From Bdellovibrio bacteriovorus (GTDB taxonomy: Bacteria; Bdellovibrionota; Bdellovibrionia; Bdellovibrionales; Bdellovibrionaceae): DNA of 64,000 nucleotides. The stretch covers positions 868,001 through 932,000 of the forward strand of contig NZ_LUKE01000001.1 of the NCBI RefSeq assembly GCF_001592735.1. The letters run 5' to 3'. Of the stretch, positions 7,977-16,735 are shown one piece after another (the stretch's first letter is position 1; every line of letters begins with the position of its first letter). The notes beneath the pieces are model-generated. The model saw only the letters and a program-made list of their open reading frames with translations, was not told where the DNA came from and made no database searches. The position numbers were made by a program, and so were the translations under genes.

Positions 7977-9179
7977 ATGACTTCGACAAAGACACCCCAG
8001 CTTCATGAAGACTGGATCGACTCCTACGCGTTAAGAATTGTTCGTAATCTGCAAGATTCCGGTTTTGAGACCTACCTTGTCGGTGGATGCGTTCGAGATT
8101 TGTTAGTAGGCATTCATCCCAAAGATTTTGATATCGCGACCAATGCATTGCCTAATCAGGTTCGCAAAAAAGTTCCTAATGCCTATGTCATTGGTCGTCG
8201 CTTCAAACTAGTTTTAGTCAAGCGGGGCGATACCCAATTTGAGGTCGCCACATTCCGCCGTGCCGTGAGTGCGGAAGAAATCAATGCCTTGGGTGATGAC
8301 GCCGTGGAAGGCGACAATTATTTCGGTACGGTCGAAGAAGATGCCCAACGCCGCGATTTTACCTGCAATGCTTTGTTTTATGATCCCGTCAATCACAAGA
8401 TGATCGATTATTGCGGAGGTCTGCAGGACGTGGAGAACCGTGTCTTGCGAATGATTGGTGAACCCAAGGCCCGTTTGATCGAAGATCCGATCCGTATTTT
8501 GCGTGCGATTCGCTTGTCTCATAAATTGCATTTTTCTATCGAATCTTCCATGCGTGCCGCGATTGCCGAATGCAGTCCCGAATTAAAAAAATCGGTTCTG
8601 CCCCGTCGTCGCGAAGAATGGCTTAAGTTTTTGCGCTTAGACGAACCTCATCGTGCGTTCATGGAGCTTTTTGATTTGCATATCATGGATCAGATTCTTC
8701 CGGGCTTGCACAATGTCTTTTCAGATCCCGTAAAAAGTGAAGTCTTTGAAATCCATCTTTCACGTTTAGAGGCGGCGGGCTTAGATAAAAAAGACCCCAC
8801 CGAACTTTTTGCCGGCTTTATGATGGCCTTTATGAAAGCGCAATACGGTGAGGATCCTTGGAATCATGATGAGCTGGCCGAAGACCCACGCTTAGGCCAA
8901 TTCATGCGTGAAGAGATCGGTATCTTTAAGCAAGAAAGTTTGATCTTTTTTAAAGCCCTGCACTTGATGCAAGGCTTGCATAAGATTGAAAACTACTCGC
9001 GCAAAGGCGAACGCCGCCAGGCCGCTTTTGTAAATGGGGATGCTTTTGCATTGGCGCTAAAACTTTCTCATTTAGATCTGTCTTTATCTGCGTCTCAACG
9101 TCATTTCTGGATTCAACAGATGGCGAAATACCATGGCCAACAAAACACCGCGGCGGCCTCTTCGGAAACCCAACACTAA
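7977..9179 (+). CDS. pcnB: Poly(A) polymerase (PcnB-type class II nucleotidyltransferase)
   Basis: Adds A residues to RNA 3' ends, marking them for decay. The nucleotidyltransferase head is complete: YLVGGCVRDLL (33-43), DFDIATNA (50-57, metal-binding Asp pair), RRDFTCNAL and EDPIRILRAIR. The segment VIGRRFKLVLV (71-81) followed by EVATFRR matches the signature that separates bacterial poly(A) polymerases from CCA-adding enzymes, so I prefer PcnB; a CCA-adding role is the alternative. 400 residues, close to the usual length. The start codon ATG 7977 has no clear Shine-Dalgarno. Two overlapping hairpins follow the stop. Confidence 0.85.
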   Translation: MTSTKTPQLHEDWIDSYALRIVRNLQDSGFETYLVGGCVRDLLVGIHPKDFDIATNALPNQVRKKVPNAYVIGRRFKLVLVKRGDTQFEVATFRRAVSAEEINALGDDAVEGDNYFGTVEEDAQRRDFTCNALFYDPVNHKMIDYCGGLQDVENRVLRMIGEPKARLIEDPIRILRAIRLSHKLHFSIESSMRAAIAECSPELKKSVLPRRREEWLKFLRLDEPHRAFMELFDLHIMDQILPGLHNVFSDPVKSEVFEIHLSRLEAAGLDKKDPTELFAGFMMAFMKAQYGEDPWNHDELAEDPRLGQFMREEIGIFKQESLIFFKALHLMQGLHKIENYSRKGERRQAAFVNGDAFALALKLSHLDLSLSASQRHFWIQQMAKYHGQQNTAAASSETQH

Positions 9180-9239
9180 AACGTCTCAAGCCTACACAAC
9201 TGAGACGTTGAACTTCTAAGCGCTTTTTTGAAGTTCAAC
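9180..9239 (+). repeat. Two hairpins sharing three bases, after pcnB
   Basis: AACGTCTCA (9180-9188) pairs with TGAGACGTT (9201-9209), and GTTGAACTTC (9207-9216) pairs with GAAGTTCAAC (9230-9239). Bases 9207-9209 belong to both stems, so the full structures compete. Neither is followed by a long T run, so simple intrinsic termination is not obvious; they could protect the pcnB 3' end. Confidence 0.5.
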
Positions 9240-9324
9240 AAAGATTGTGAATAGATTCCAATACCTCACATCCTAGCGAGCACGAGAATTGCTTTAATCC
9301 TTTAGCAAAGGGAATGGGGTATGT

Positions 9325-10119
9325 ATGAAAGCACGTTACTTAGTTCTTCTCATTTCGGGATTTACGATGGCGGTTCTGTTTCAGAACTGTCAGAAACAAG
9401 CCCTAAAAATTGATGATATGGGTCCCGCCTCTTTAAGTGTGGATGGCTTAGGCAACGAGGACCATCAGGACTATGGCAACCCTCCGGGCGTCAATAACCT
9501 TATTAATAGCTGCGCCGATGCGAAAGCTCGGGGCAAAATCCAAGTTAAAACTGTCCAGATCAATTTTGAAGACAACGTAGGTGAATGCCCTTTTGGATCC
9601 GGCGACAACTTATCCGCTAAAAATGAATATATCCGTGCTCGTGTCGAACAATCTCAAAAAGTACAAGTTCCCGCAGGAGCGACAGTTTGCCAAGTTAGCA
9701 TGGATAACTTTGAGCAGCAGAACTTTCTTTATGACGACAACATCATCTTGACCTTAAATAGCTATGTCTTAGCTTCGACGACAAATTTTTCGCGTCATCT
9801 GCAAAGCTCAAATGGCTATTATAAATACGATTGGTCTCGATTAGTGGATAAAGATGCTCAAAACGGCGCGGTAGATTCTTCGCCCGCAAATCAATATTGC
9901 GCCGGTAAAAGCCAAGGCTTGTCTTCTTGCCTGTTTCCACAAACTGAAACTGTGGGCCGCGTGGAATTGCAATTCGATGAAAAAGTCGTTCAAAATATTC
10001 TTGGTATGACCAGCGCATCGGATATTACTCTCCATATGATTACGACGGGTGATAACGATTCAAAAACCGACTGCCATCACTCACCCGTGCGCTTGATGGT
10101 TCAGGTCGAGTACTTCTAA
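9325..10119 (+). CDS. Secreted protein with FQNC lipoprotein-like N-terminus, function unknown
   Basis: 264 residues. The N-terminus MKARYLVLLISGFTMAVLFQNC is a short basic region, a hydrophobic stretch and a Cys at 22, which looks like a lipoprotein signal; but F-Q-N before the Cys departs from the standard lipobox, where the residue before Cys is small. The same FQNC/YQNC form occurs in the protein at 59125. The rest is rich in Asn, Asp and Ser, has several further Cys, and contains no motif I recognise. The start ATG 9325 follows AAAGGG and GGGG at moderate distance. Probably envelope-exposed. A perfect 13-bp hairpin lies downstream at 10136-10172. Confidence 0.7.
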   Translation: MKARYLVLLISGFTMAVLFQNCQKQALKIDDMGPASLSVDGLGNEDHQDYGNPPGVNNLINSCADAKARGKIQVKTVQINFEDNVGECPFGSGDNLSAKNEYIRARVEQSQKVQVPAGATVCQVSMDNFEQQNFLYDDNIILTLNSYVLASTTNFSRHLQSSNGYYKYDWSRLVDKDAQNGAVDSSPANQYCAGKSQGLSSCLFPQTETVGRVELQFDEKVVQNILGMTSASDITLHMITTGDNDSKTDCHHSPVRLMVQVEYF

Positions 10120-10135
10120 GATCTATTCAAAAAAA

Positions 10136-10172
10136 GAATAACATGAAACTGCATATGTATTTCATGTTATTC
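10136..10172. terminator. 13-bp perfect hairpin between two secreted-protein genes
   Basis: GAATAACATGAAA (10136-10148) pairs with TTTCATGTTATTC (10160-10172) around an 11-base loop. It is A/T-rich and has no T run on the plus strand, although an A run precedes it. Terminator or mRNA-protecting stem; the role is uncertain. Confidence 0.5.
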
Positions 10173-10184
10173 CCAGTTTGCGGT

Positions 10185-10213
10185 AAACCCCCTTCATACC
10201 AAACGGGGGTTTT
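10185..10213 (+). promoter_or_regulatory. Hairpin whose 3' arm is the ribosome-binding region of the next gene
   Basis: AAACCCCC (10185-10192) pairs with GGGGGTTT (10205-10212). The arm ends one base before the ATG at 10214, and GGGGG is the only Shine-Dalgarno-like sequence for that gene. Formed in RNA, it would both resemble an intrinsic terminator (G-run then TTTT) and hide the ribosome site. Confidence 0.55.
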
Positions 10214-10663
10214 ATGAAAACGATTGTTAAAACAGCTATGGCTTTTTTTGTTTCCTTGGCCGCTTCAGCCGCTTTTGCTCGTGGCAATGCTGTGGAGGCT
10301 TGTACGCAGGACTCTTACGTTCAAGGGCGTATCGAAGAACACGTTCCCGTGAATGAACGTTTAGCCGTTTTCAATTCTAAAAATCAAGTTGTGGGGGCTT
10401 TTCATTTTGATCCAGAAGGTGGCGAAATTCACGCCCTTTACCTGTGTGGCGCTAATAGCGGTTACTACTATGCCGAAGGCAACGGCTTTGACGGCAGTGT
10501 TGTTTCACTTAACAACGACGAATACGATTCAGATTTTGACATGGATGAAGAAGATGGCAAAGCGGTTTTAAATATTTTCGCGATCTATTTCACAGGTGAT
10601 CCGGAATACGCCGACTATGAGCCGTTTTCAGCCAAGCTTTATTTCAATATCCCGAAGCGCTAA
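10214..10663 (+). CDS. Small secreted acidic protein, function unknown
   Basis: 149 residues with a classical signal peptide (MKTIVKTAMAFFVSLAASAAFA, cleavage near residue 22). The mature part is acidic, with a run rich in Asp and Glu around residues 97-114 (NNDEYDSDFDMDEEDG) and two Cys (about 30 and 79) that may form one disulfide. No known motif. Its ribosome site lies inside the hairpin at 10185-10213. The C-terminal codons and stop form half of a palindrome shared with the convergent gene, only 2 bases apart. Likely periplasmic or released; I cannot assign a role. Confidence 0.75.
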   Translation: MKTIVKTAMAFFVSLAASAAFARGNAVEACTQDSYVQGRIEEHVPVNERLAVFNSKNQVVGAFHFDPEGGEIHALYLCGANSGYYYAEGNGFDGSVVSLNNDEYDSDFDMDEEDGKAVLNIFAIYFTGDPEYADYEPFSAKLYFNIPKR

Positions 10664-10675
10664 TCTTAGCGCTTC
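10654..10675. terminator. Palindrome spanning the stop codons of two convergent genes
   Basis: GAAGCGCTAA (10654-10663) and TTAGCGCTTC (10666-10675) form a perfect 10-bp stem with a 2-base spacer. Each arm contains the last two codons (Lys-Arg) and TAA stop of one gene, so both proteins end in KR. It may serve as a transcript-end hairpin in both directions. Confidence 0.6.
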
Positions 10676-12786
10676 ACCGGTCCGATTTTTTCCCACAGAT
10701 AAGTCATCTGCAAAGTTTCCCAAAGAATACTTTGTTCCAGATTCGCATTGCGACCATGACCACCTTCCATGTTTTCATAATAAAAAACAGGATGACCTTG
10801 ATCTTTCATCTTTGCAAACATCTTACGCGCATGCCCAGGATGAACGCGATCATCCTTGGTGCTGGTCAGGAAAAAGATCTCTGGGTATTTCACATCCGCT
10901 TTTACCCGCTGATACGGAGAGTATTTTAAAATCGCCGGCAACATTTTTGGATCTTCAGGATTTCCGTATTCATCCATCCAGCTCGCCCCGGCTAAAAGTT
11001 TATGGTAACGAACCATATCTAAAAGCGGCACTTCACACAAAACAGCGTTAAATAAATCCGGACGAAGCATGGCTGTCGCCCCCACTAACAAACCCCCGTT
11101 GGATCCGCCGTGAATACCTAGATGTTGCGGACTGGTGATGCCTCGTTTGATCAGATCTTCCGCAATCGCGATAAAGTCTTCATACACTTTATAACGATTT
11201 TCTTTTAATACCGAACGATGCCAGTGGGGACCAAACTCTCCGCCACCGCGAAGATTTGAAAGAATATAGACCCCGCCACGCTCGAGCCAAACCTTACCCA
11301 AAGTTGCACGATAAGAAGGTTGCATCGCGTGCTCAAAACCACCATAGCCGTAAAGCAGAGTGGGGTTTTTTCCGTCTTTTTTAAGATTCTTTTTGCTGAC
11401 CATGAAGTACGGGATCATCGTGCCATCGGCACTTTTTGTTTCAAAACGTTCCACCGTCATGTCTTTGGAGTCAAAACGTCGCTTTGATTCCGTCAATAGC
11501 TGCATGTGATTTTTTTTATCCGCGGCATCCAACAAATAAACCGAAGCTGGTGTTAAAAAGTCCACATAACTAACCAGATACTTGTCACTTTCATCTTCCA
11601 CCGAAGAAATCGCCGTCATGCCCGCTGATCCCACGATCACTTCAGACAGTTTCCACTGCCCGTTAGTATCGACATCGGCCTTTAAAACTTTCGCTACAAT
11701 ATTGTCGATGACCGAAATCAATAAGTGATTTTTGGTGCGCGAAACCCACTCCACAAATCTTTTATCCGTCGGAGCAAAAACAAGCTGGGCTTTGTCTAAC
11801 GCTTTCGCACCGTCCTTCCATGAATCAAGAGGGATGGCCAAGACGCTGCCCGATTTAAATTTGCCTAAGTCTTCTTTGAGTTCAAAAAAAGTAAATCCTT
11901 TGAACAGCGTGTGCATACGCGCTGAACGGGGAAAAGGCGACGGAATCAAAGTTCCCGAAGCATCCAGATAGTGAGGTTGCCATTCGTAAAAGCTGATCGA
12001 CTTGCCAAGAAAATGATAGGGTTTGCCTTCGTCCCAATCGACGACGCCATACGCACGCATGTCCGTTTTTTCTGCCCGCATCACTTCTTTGGCTGCACTT
12101 ATTGGAGTTCCGCGTTTCCACATTTTTACGATCCGAGGATACCCGCTGTCGGTCATCGAACCAGGCCCGAAGTCCGACGCAAGATAAACGTAATCCTTAT
12201 CGATCCAAGAGGCCATGCCTTTAGATTCAGGAACATTAAAGCCGTCTTTAACAAAAGTTCTGGTTTTTAAATCAAATTCGCGAATCACGGCGGCGTCTTT
12301 GCCTCCACGCGAGAGATAGATCAGAACGCGGTCATAAGAAGGCGTCAGATGAGAGCCGCCCGCCCACACCCAGTTTTCATTTTCGTCTTTTGCCAATTTA
12401 TCGATGTCCAGGATGACATCCCATTCAGGCTTTCCGGACTTGAATTTTTCAATCGTCGTCTTACGCCAAAGACCACGCACGTGTTTTTCATCTTGCCAAA
12501 AATTATAAAGCTCACCGTTAACAAGTCTTAAGGCCGGCTGGCGATCTTTGGCTAAGATAATCTTACGAACCTCAGTTTCGATCGATTTAAAGTTGGGATC
12601 TTTTTTAAAATGCGCCAACGTCTTTTCGTTTTCCGCGCGTGCAAATGCAAGGGCTTTAGGCCCTTCCACTTCTTCTAACCACAAATATTGATCTTGTTCT
12701 AGATTTTGAGATGACGTGCTCATATTTTTAGACTGACATGCGATGAGCGACAAAGACAATAAAATTGGAACGTATTTAAGAATCAT
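10666..12786 (-). CDS. Prolyl oligopeptidase family (S9A) lipoprotein
   Basis: 706 residues. MILKYVPILLSLSLIAC is a lipoprotein signal with Cys17. The middle is the beta-propeller region of S9A enzymes. The C-terminal hydrolase has LLYGYGGF, LSNLRGGGEFG, GIHGGSNGG (nucleophile Ser), STKDDRVHP (Asp) and EGGHGRN (His), so the triad is complete. Such enzymes cut after Pro in short peptides; the lipid anchor puts it in the envelope, where it could process peptides from digested prey (inference). It converges with the small secreted gene at 10214, and the divergence from 9-kb genes suggests its own promoter upstream of 12786. Length is typical. Confidence 0.93.
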   Translation of the reverse strand: MILKYVPILLSLSLIACQSKNMSTSSQNLEQDQYLWLEEVEGPKALAFARAENEKTLAHFKKDPNFKSIETEVRKIILAKDRQPALRLVNGELYNFWQDEKHVRGLWRKTTIEKFKSGKPEWDVILDIDKLAKDENENWVWAGGSHLTPSYDRVLIYLSRGGKDAAVIREFDLKTRTFVKDGFNVPESKGMASWIDKDYVYLASDFGPGSMTDSGYPRIVKMWKRGTPISAAKEVMRAEKTDMRAYGVVDWDEGKPYHFLGKSISFYEWQPHYLDASGTLIPSPFPRSARMHTLFKGFTFFELKEDLGKFKSGSVLAIPLDSWKDGAKALDKAQLVFAPTDKRFVEWVSRTKNHLLISVIDNIVAKVLKADVDTNGQWKLSEVIVGSAGMTAISSVEDESDKYLVSYVDFLTPASVYLLDAADKKNHMQLLTESKRRFDSKDMTVERFETKSADGTMIPYFMVSKKNLKKDGKNPTLLYGYGGFEHAMQPSYRATLGKVWLERGGVYILSNLRGGGEFGPHWHRSVLKENRYKVYEDFIAIAEDLIKRGITSPQHLGIHGGSNGGLLVGATAMLRPDLFNAVLCEVPLLDMVRYHKLLAGASWMDEYGNPEDPKMLPAILKYSPYQRVKADVKYPEIFFLTSTKDDRVHPGHARKMFAKMKDQGHPVFYYENMEGGHGRNANLEQSILWETLQMTYLWEKIGPVKR

Positions 12787-12831
12787 AACGCCGGACCTCG
12801 TTGTAAGAAGATCCAGCGTATTAGATTTGAA

Positions 12832-13632
12832 CTATGGATTCAAGTAATTGACGGCTTGCTGGATCCAGTCTTGATAGGCATCCACACGCGTATAGATCGA
12901 ATACATCATACATTTCGGCACAAGGGGCAATGGAATAGAATCCCCACGACTTGCCACACCCCAGACATACAATTGACCGTCTTGCACTAGATACGCCGGA
13001 CCACCCGAATCGCCACTGCAGATTCCCTTGCGAAAAGTCTGAGCCAATTTAGTTTCGGTTGCTGAATATTGAGCTTCTTCAATTTCTAAGTTAGTCGCGC
13101 GCAAAACACCCGCGCCACGAGAAACACCGATAGTCCAATTTAGACCGTAACCCGCAACAAAAATCTCTCGACCATTATAAAGCTGCGCGCCATCCGTCAA
13201 CAATTGCGCCGGTGTATAGTCTGACGGAACATCGCCTTCAAATTTCAAAATCGCGATATCGGCCATGTCTTGCGCTTTCATCTCTTTAGAGTAGTTAGCG
13301 TGAACCACACCGCCGATGACTTTGCGTTTGGCAGCATCATCTGCGCCTTGCATTTTATTAGTAAAATAGATTTTTAAGTTTTTTGCCTTGGGATCGACGC
13401 AGTGACCGGCCGTTAAGACCAGATTGTTCGGCAGCAGAGTTCCAGAACAGATATAGCCAATTTCACTTTCATAAATTCCCACCGTGCTTTTTGCTAGTGG
13501 CGAACCTACTTCAATTTCTTGTCCACCCACGACACCCGAACCTGGAGCGGTAATCTCTGACGTGTTTTTTTGGTTGGGAGTACAAGCCCCTAACACAAGA
13601 GCGGTGACCACAAGAGAAACATACATTTTCAT
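12832..13632 (-). CDS. Trypsin-like serine protease, lipoprotein
   Basis: S1 family endopeptidase of 266 residues. Lipoprotein signal with LGAC (Cys17); a propeptide to about residue 34; VVGG as the new N-terminus after activation; LTAGHC with His77; Asp125 in DMADIAIL; GDSGGP with Ser209. All triad residues are present. One of three trypsin-like lipoproteins in the window (also 32366 and 33276), in line with the many secreted proteases of predatory bacteria. It lies 45 bases upstream of the prolyl oligopeptidase gene on the same strand, so the two may share a transcript. Target unknown. Confidence 0.93.
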   Translation of the reverse strand: MKMYVSLVVTALVLGACTPNQKNTSEITAPGSGVVGGQEIEVGSPLAKSTVGIYESEIGYICSGTLLPNNLVLTAGHCVDPKAKNLKIYFTNKMQGADDAAKRKVIGGVVHANYSKEMKAQDMADIAILKFEGDVPSDYTPAQLLTDGAQLYNGREIFVAGYGLNWTIGVSRGAGVLRATNLEIEEAQYSATETKLAQTFRKGICSGDSGGPAYLVQDGQLYVWGVASRGDSIPLPLVPKCMMYSIYTRVDAYQDWIQQAVNYLNP

Positions 13633-13768
13633 TAAGACCTCACTTGATCGACGGGTTTTACACCCGCGATGCCCGTGAGGCCAGCCCGACTTCGACCAAA
13701 CCTCCTTGACTGTATTTTATTCTCTTTGTGGGTGTCGAAAATCCTGACACCCTTATGATTTTTATAAG

Positions 13769-15508
13769 CTATTTTGCGATACTAGTCCCAATGTCACGCG
13801 GGTCCGCAACTCCACGAAAGGAATTTCCTTCTTTCGCCGTGGCCATCACGTTGCAGCCAATGGGTTGAATCTTTACTTCATAGCCCATTTTCTGAAGCTT
13901 TTCTAAAACGGCCGGTGCGGGGCCCGGAGGTTCCATCAATAAAACATCTGGCTGCCACTGATGATGGTAACGAACTGCCGAAACCGCGTCGTACAACGAT
14001 GTTTTGAATTCGATATAATTTAAAATCGTCTGCGCAACACAGCTGATGATGCGTGTTCCGCCCGGACCACCGACAACCATTTCGGGTTTTCCATCTTTCA
14101 TCAGAATTGTGGGCGACATACTGCTTAAGGGCGTTTTGCTAGGCGCAATCGAGTTGGGCTTTCCGCCAATCGCACCAAAAAGATTTGAACTTCCGACTTG
14201 GGCCGAAAAATCATCCATCTCGTTATTTAAAACTACGCCGGTTCCCGGGGCGACAACCCCAGCACCCATCCAACCATTGATGGTTTGCGTGGTGCTAACG
14301 GCATTCCCCTCAGCATCCATCAACGACAAATGAGTCGTTTCTGAAGACTCATATCCTGAAACATCACCGGCTTTGACCTCTACGGCCTTGCGCGCACGAT
14401 CTGCAGGAACTTCGCTGCGACGCTTTTGGATATAGCTTGGATCCGTGAGTGCCTTCACCGGAACTTTTGTAAAATCCGGATCACCCAAATAAGTCGCACG
14501 ATCGGCAAATGAGGACTGCAACGCTGACGCCGCCAAGTGAATTGATTTCACCGAATGGATTCCGCTTTTTGCCAGCTCATCTTTTTCTAAGAAATTTAAG
14601 AATTGGATCACGTGCACCCCCCCTGAACTTGGAGGCGGCATCGAGAACACTTCATAACCGTGATACTTGCCGGTGACGGGCTCTCTCCATTTAACCTGGT
14701 AATCATCCAAGTCTTTTTGAGAGATAATCCCACCGGTTTTTTTAGACAGGTCCACGATGGACTTGGCCACGGATCCGTTATAAAAACCATTTCGGCCCTT
14801 TTTTTCGATCAGCCTTAATGTTTTTGCTAAATCTTTTTGAATCAAAAGACTTCCCGGTGCCGGAACATCGCCGTTAGCCCCTAAGAAAATCTTTTTTGCC
14901 GCCGGATCTTTTAAAATCTGCGGAGCACGGTAAGTTAATGCCGCATGAAACTCTTCATAAATTGGAAAGCCTTCTTCGGCCAATTGAATCGCTGGCGCCA
15001 TGACCTTTGATAAAGGTAACGATCCAAAGCGTTTATGAATTTCTAAAAGACCGGCGACCATTCCTGGAACCGCCACGGCCAAAATTCCGTTCTGTGATTT
15101 GCCGGTTTCGGCTTTTCCCTCTTTCCCAAGATACATGTTTTCGGTTGCCCTCAACGGCGCCCGCTCGCGGAAGTCAATCGCGTAAGTTTTGCCCGTCTTA
15201 GCTTCGTGGAACAGCATAAAACCGCCCCCACCAATACCCGAAGATTGAGGCCGCTCTACAGAAACAGTGAAAGACGCCGCCACCACCGCATCAATGATAT
15301 TCCCTCCTTGAGCAAACATCTTTTCCGCCGCTTGCGAAGAAAAACGACCTTGTGTAGCAATAGCATACTGCTGACCCACAGCTTGTGCGGTCGCATGATC
15401 TGCACGCTCTTTACCCGAACGAACATAATGAGCCTTAGGCGCGCTTTGGCAGCTTGTTATGAATAAAAAAGAGACCAAATATATTTGAAAAGATTTGAAA
15501 GTTTTCAT
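13769..15508 (-). CDS. ggt: Gamma-glutamyltransferase, lipoprotein
   Basis: Hydrolyses or transfers the gamma-glutamyl group of glutathione in the periplasm. 579 residues; lipoprotein signal with ITSC (Cys20). The precursor self-cleaves before the nucleophile Thr; here that is T391 in SSETTHLSLMD. SSGIGGGGFM and FRERAPLRA (glutamate binding) are in the large subunit; LSSMSPTI and GGPGGTRI are in the small subunit. Length and order are standard. Upstream lies the structured element 15544-15650, then cheB. In a predator it may help recover glutamate and cysteine from prey glutathione (inference). Confidence 0.95.
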   Translation of the reverse strand: MKTFKSFQIYLVSFLFITSCQSAPKAHYVRSGKERADHATAQAVGQQYAIATQGRFSSQAAEKMFAQGGNIIDAVVAASFTVSVERPQSSGIGGGGFMLFHEAKTGKTYAIDFRERAPLRATENMYLGKEGKAETGKSQNGILAVAVPGMVAGLLEIHKRFGSLPLSKVMAPAIQLAEEGFPIYEEFHAALTYRAPQILKDPAAKKIFLGANGDVPAPGSLLIQKDLAKTLRLIEKKGRNGFYNGSVAKSIVDLSKKTGGIISQKDLDDYQVKWREPVTGKYHGYEVFSMPPPSSGGVHVIQFLNFLEKDELAKSGIHSVKSIHLAASALQSSFADRATYLGDPDFTKVPVKALTDPSYIQKRRSEVPADRARKAVEVKAGDVSGYESSETTHLSLMDAEGNAVSTTQTINGWMGAGVVAPGTGVVLNNEMDDFSAQVGSSNLFGAIGGKPNSIAPSKTPLSSMSPTILMKDGKPEMVVGGPGGTRIISCVAQTILNYIEFKTSLYDAVSAVRYHHQWQPDVLLMEPPGPAPAVLEKLQKMGYEVKIQPIGCNVMATAKEGNSFRGVADPRDIGTSIAK

Positions 15509-15543
15509 ATTGGGTAGGCTATACCCAGAACCAAGGCTTGGTC

Positions 15544-15650
15544 AAAAAGGTTCGAGCGCAAGGCGGAGGGTTTTGGCTGCCACGAAGGCGTACTCAAAGT
15601 ACGCCTTAGAGCAAGACAAGGCCCGACAACGCAGTCGATCGAGCCTTTTT
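15544..15650. repeat. Folded intergenic element, about 107 bases
   Basis: Outer arms AAAAAGGTTCGA (15544-15555) and TCGAGCCTTTTT (15639-15650) pair with one G-T. At the centre AAGGCGTACT (15585-15594) and AGTACGCCTT (15598-15607) form a perfect 10-bp stem with a CAA loop. On the minus strand the outer stem ends in TTTTT, so it can terminate cheB transcription. The nested design resembles dispersed intergenic palindromic repeats, but only one copy is in this window. Confidence 0.55.
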
Positions 15651-15662
15651 CACCGAGCCGCC

Positions 15663-16724
15663 TTAAGCTGCGTTTCGTTGGTGAAGCTGATGCAACAAAT
15701 CGCCCGCAATTTTGTCTAAAGGCAGCACCTTGTCTGCCGCCCCTAACGCCACCGCCGCAGCTGGCATGCCATACACCACGCAAGTTTCTTCATTTTGCGC
15801 CACTGTGTAAGCACCGGCGTTTTTCATCTCTAACAAACCCTCTGCGCCGTCTTTTCCCATTCCCGTTAAGACAACACCCAAGGCATTTTTACCGACGTAT
15901 TTTGCAACCGACTTCATCATATAGTCTGCGGCCGGACGAACACTGTGTAACGTCGGCCCTTGATGAAGTTTTACGTGATAAAAGGCACCACTTCGATGAA
16001 TTTCCATATGGTAGTTACCGGGGGCAATCAACACGCGTCCCGGGACAACCTGATCTCCCTCTGCTGCTTCTTTCACTTCAAAAGGAAACATTTTATTTAA
16101 ATTATCGGCAAAAGACTTTGTGAAACCTGGAGGCATATGTTGCACCACCAAAGTTCCCGGAATATCCGCAGGCATTCCACTTAAGAACACCTTTAAAGCT
16201 TCTGTTCCGCCCGTTGAAGACGCCACCGCCAACAACTGATGCGTTGTTCTGGCTAATGAAGTCGGAGCAATTTTTTGCACCGGACCACCGGCTTGAACAA
16301 TCTTTTTAACCGGATTGATACGAGCGCGAGCCACCGCACGCACTTTTTCAATAAACCCCGCAGCGAGTGATTCCAAACTTTGCGAAACGTCGATGGAAGG
16401 CTTTTCCATGATTTCAATCGCACCTGCTTCAAGCGCTCGCAAATAGGTTTCTGAACCTGTTTTAGCTAAGCTTGAAAAGATGATAGTTCTAGTTGGAAAG
16501 TGCTGCATGACTTTCTCAAGAAAGCTAATGCCATCCATACGCGGCATCTCGACATCCAAGGTCATAACATCTGGTTTTAAAGAAACCAGCTTATCACGAG
16601 CGATGTAGGGATCTTGCGCAGTACCGACGACTTCAATGTCCGGGGCAGAGCTAAAGATTTTCTCTAGCAACTTTCTAATCACCGCCGAATCGTCCACGAT
16701 CAAAACGCGAATTTTTTGCGCCAT
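15663..16724 (-). CDS. cheB: Chemotaxis response regulator / protein-glutamate methylesterase CheB
   Basis: Removes methyl groups from, and deamidates, chemoreceptors. 353 residues: receiver domain 1-120 with acidic pair DD 11-12 and phospho-acceptor D57 in TLDVEMP; linker; esterase domain with Ser170 (ASSTGG), His196 (VVQHMPPG) and Asp292 (GMGKDGAEG). Last gene of the cheA-cheR-cheB run on the minus strand, 11 bases after cheR. The catalytic set is complete, so it should be active after phosphorylation by CheA. Confidence 0.96.
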   Translation of the reverse strand: MAQKIRVLIVDDSAVIRKLLEKIFSSAPDIEVVGTAQDPYIARDKLVSLKPDVMTLDVEMPRMDGISFLEKVMQHFPTRTIIFSSLAKTGSETYLRALEAGAIEIMEKPSIDVSQSLESLAAGFIEKVRAVARARINPVKKIVQAGGPVQKIAPTSLARTTHQLLAVASSTGGTEALKVFLSGMPADIPGTLVVQHMPPGFTKSFADNLNKMFPFEVKEAAEGDQVVPGRVLIAPGNYHMEIHRSGAFYHVKLHQGPTLHSVRPAADYMMKSVAKYVGKNALGVVLTGMGKDGAEGLLEMKNAGAYTVAQNEETCVVYGMPAAAVALGAADKVLPLDKIAGDLLHQLHQRNAA

Positions 16725-16735
16725 ACGGCTACCTC

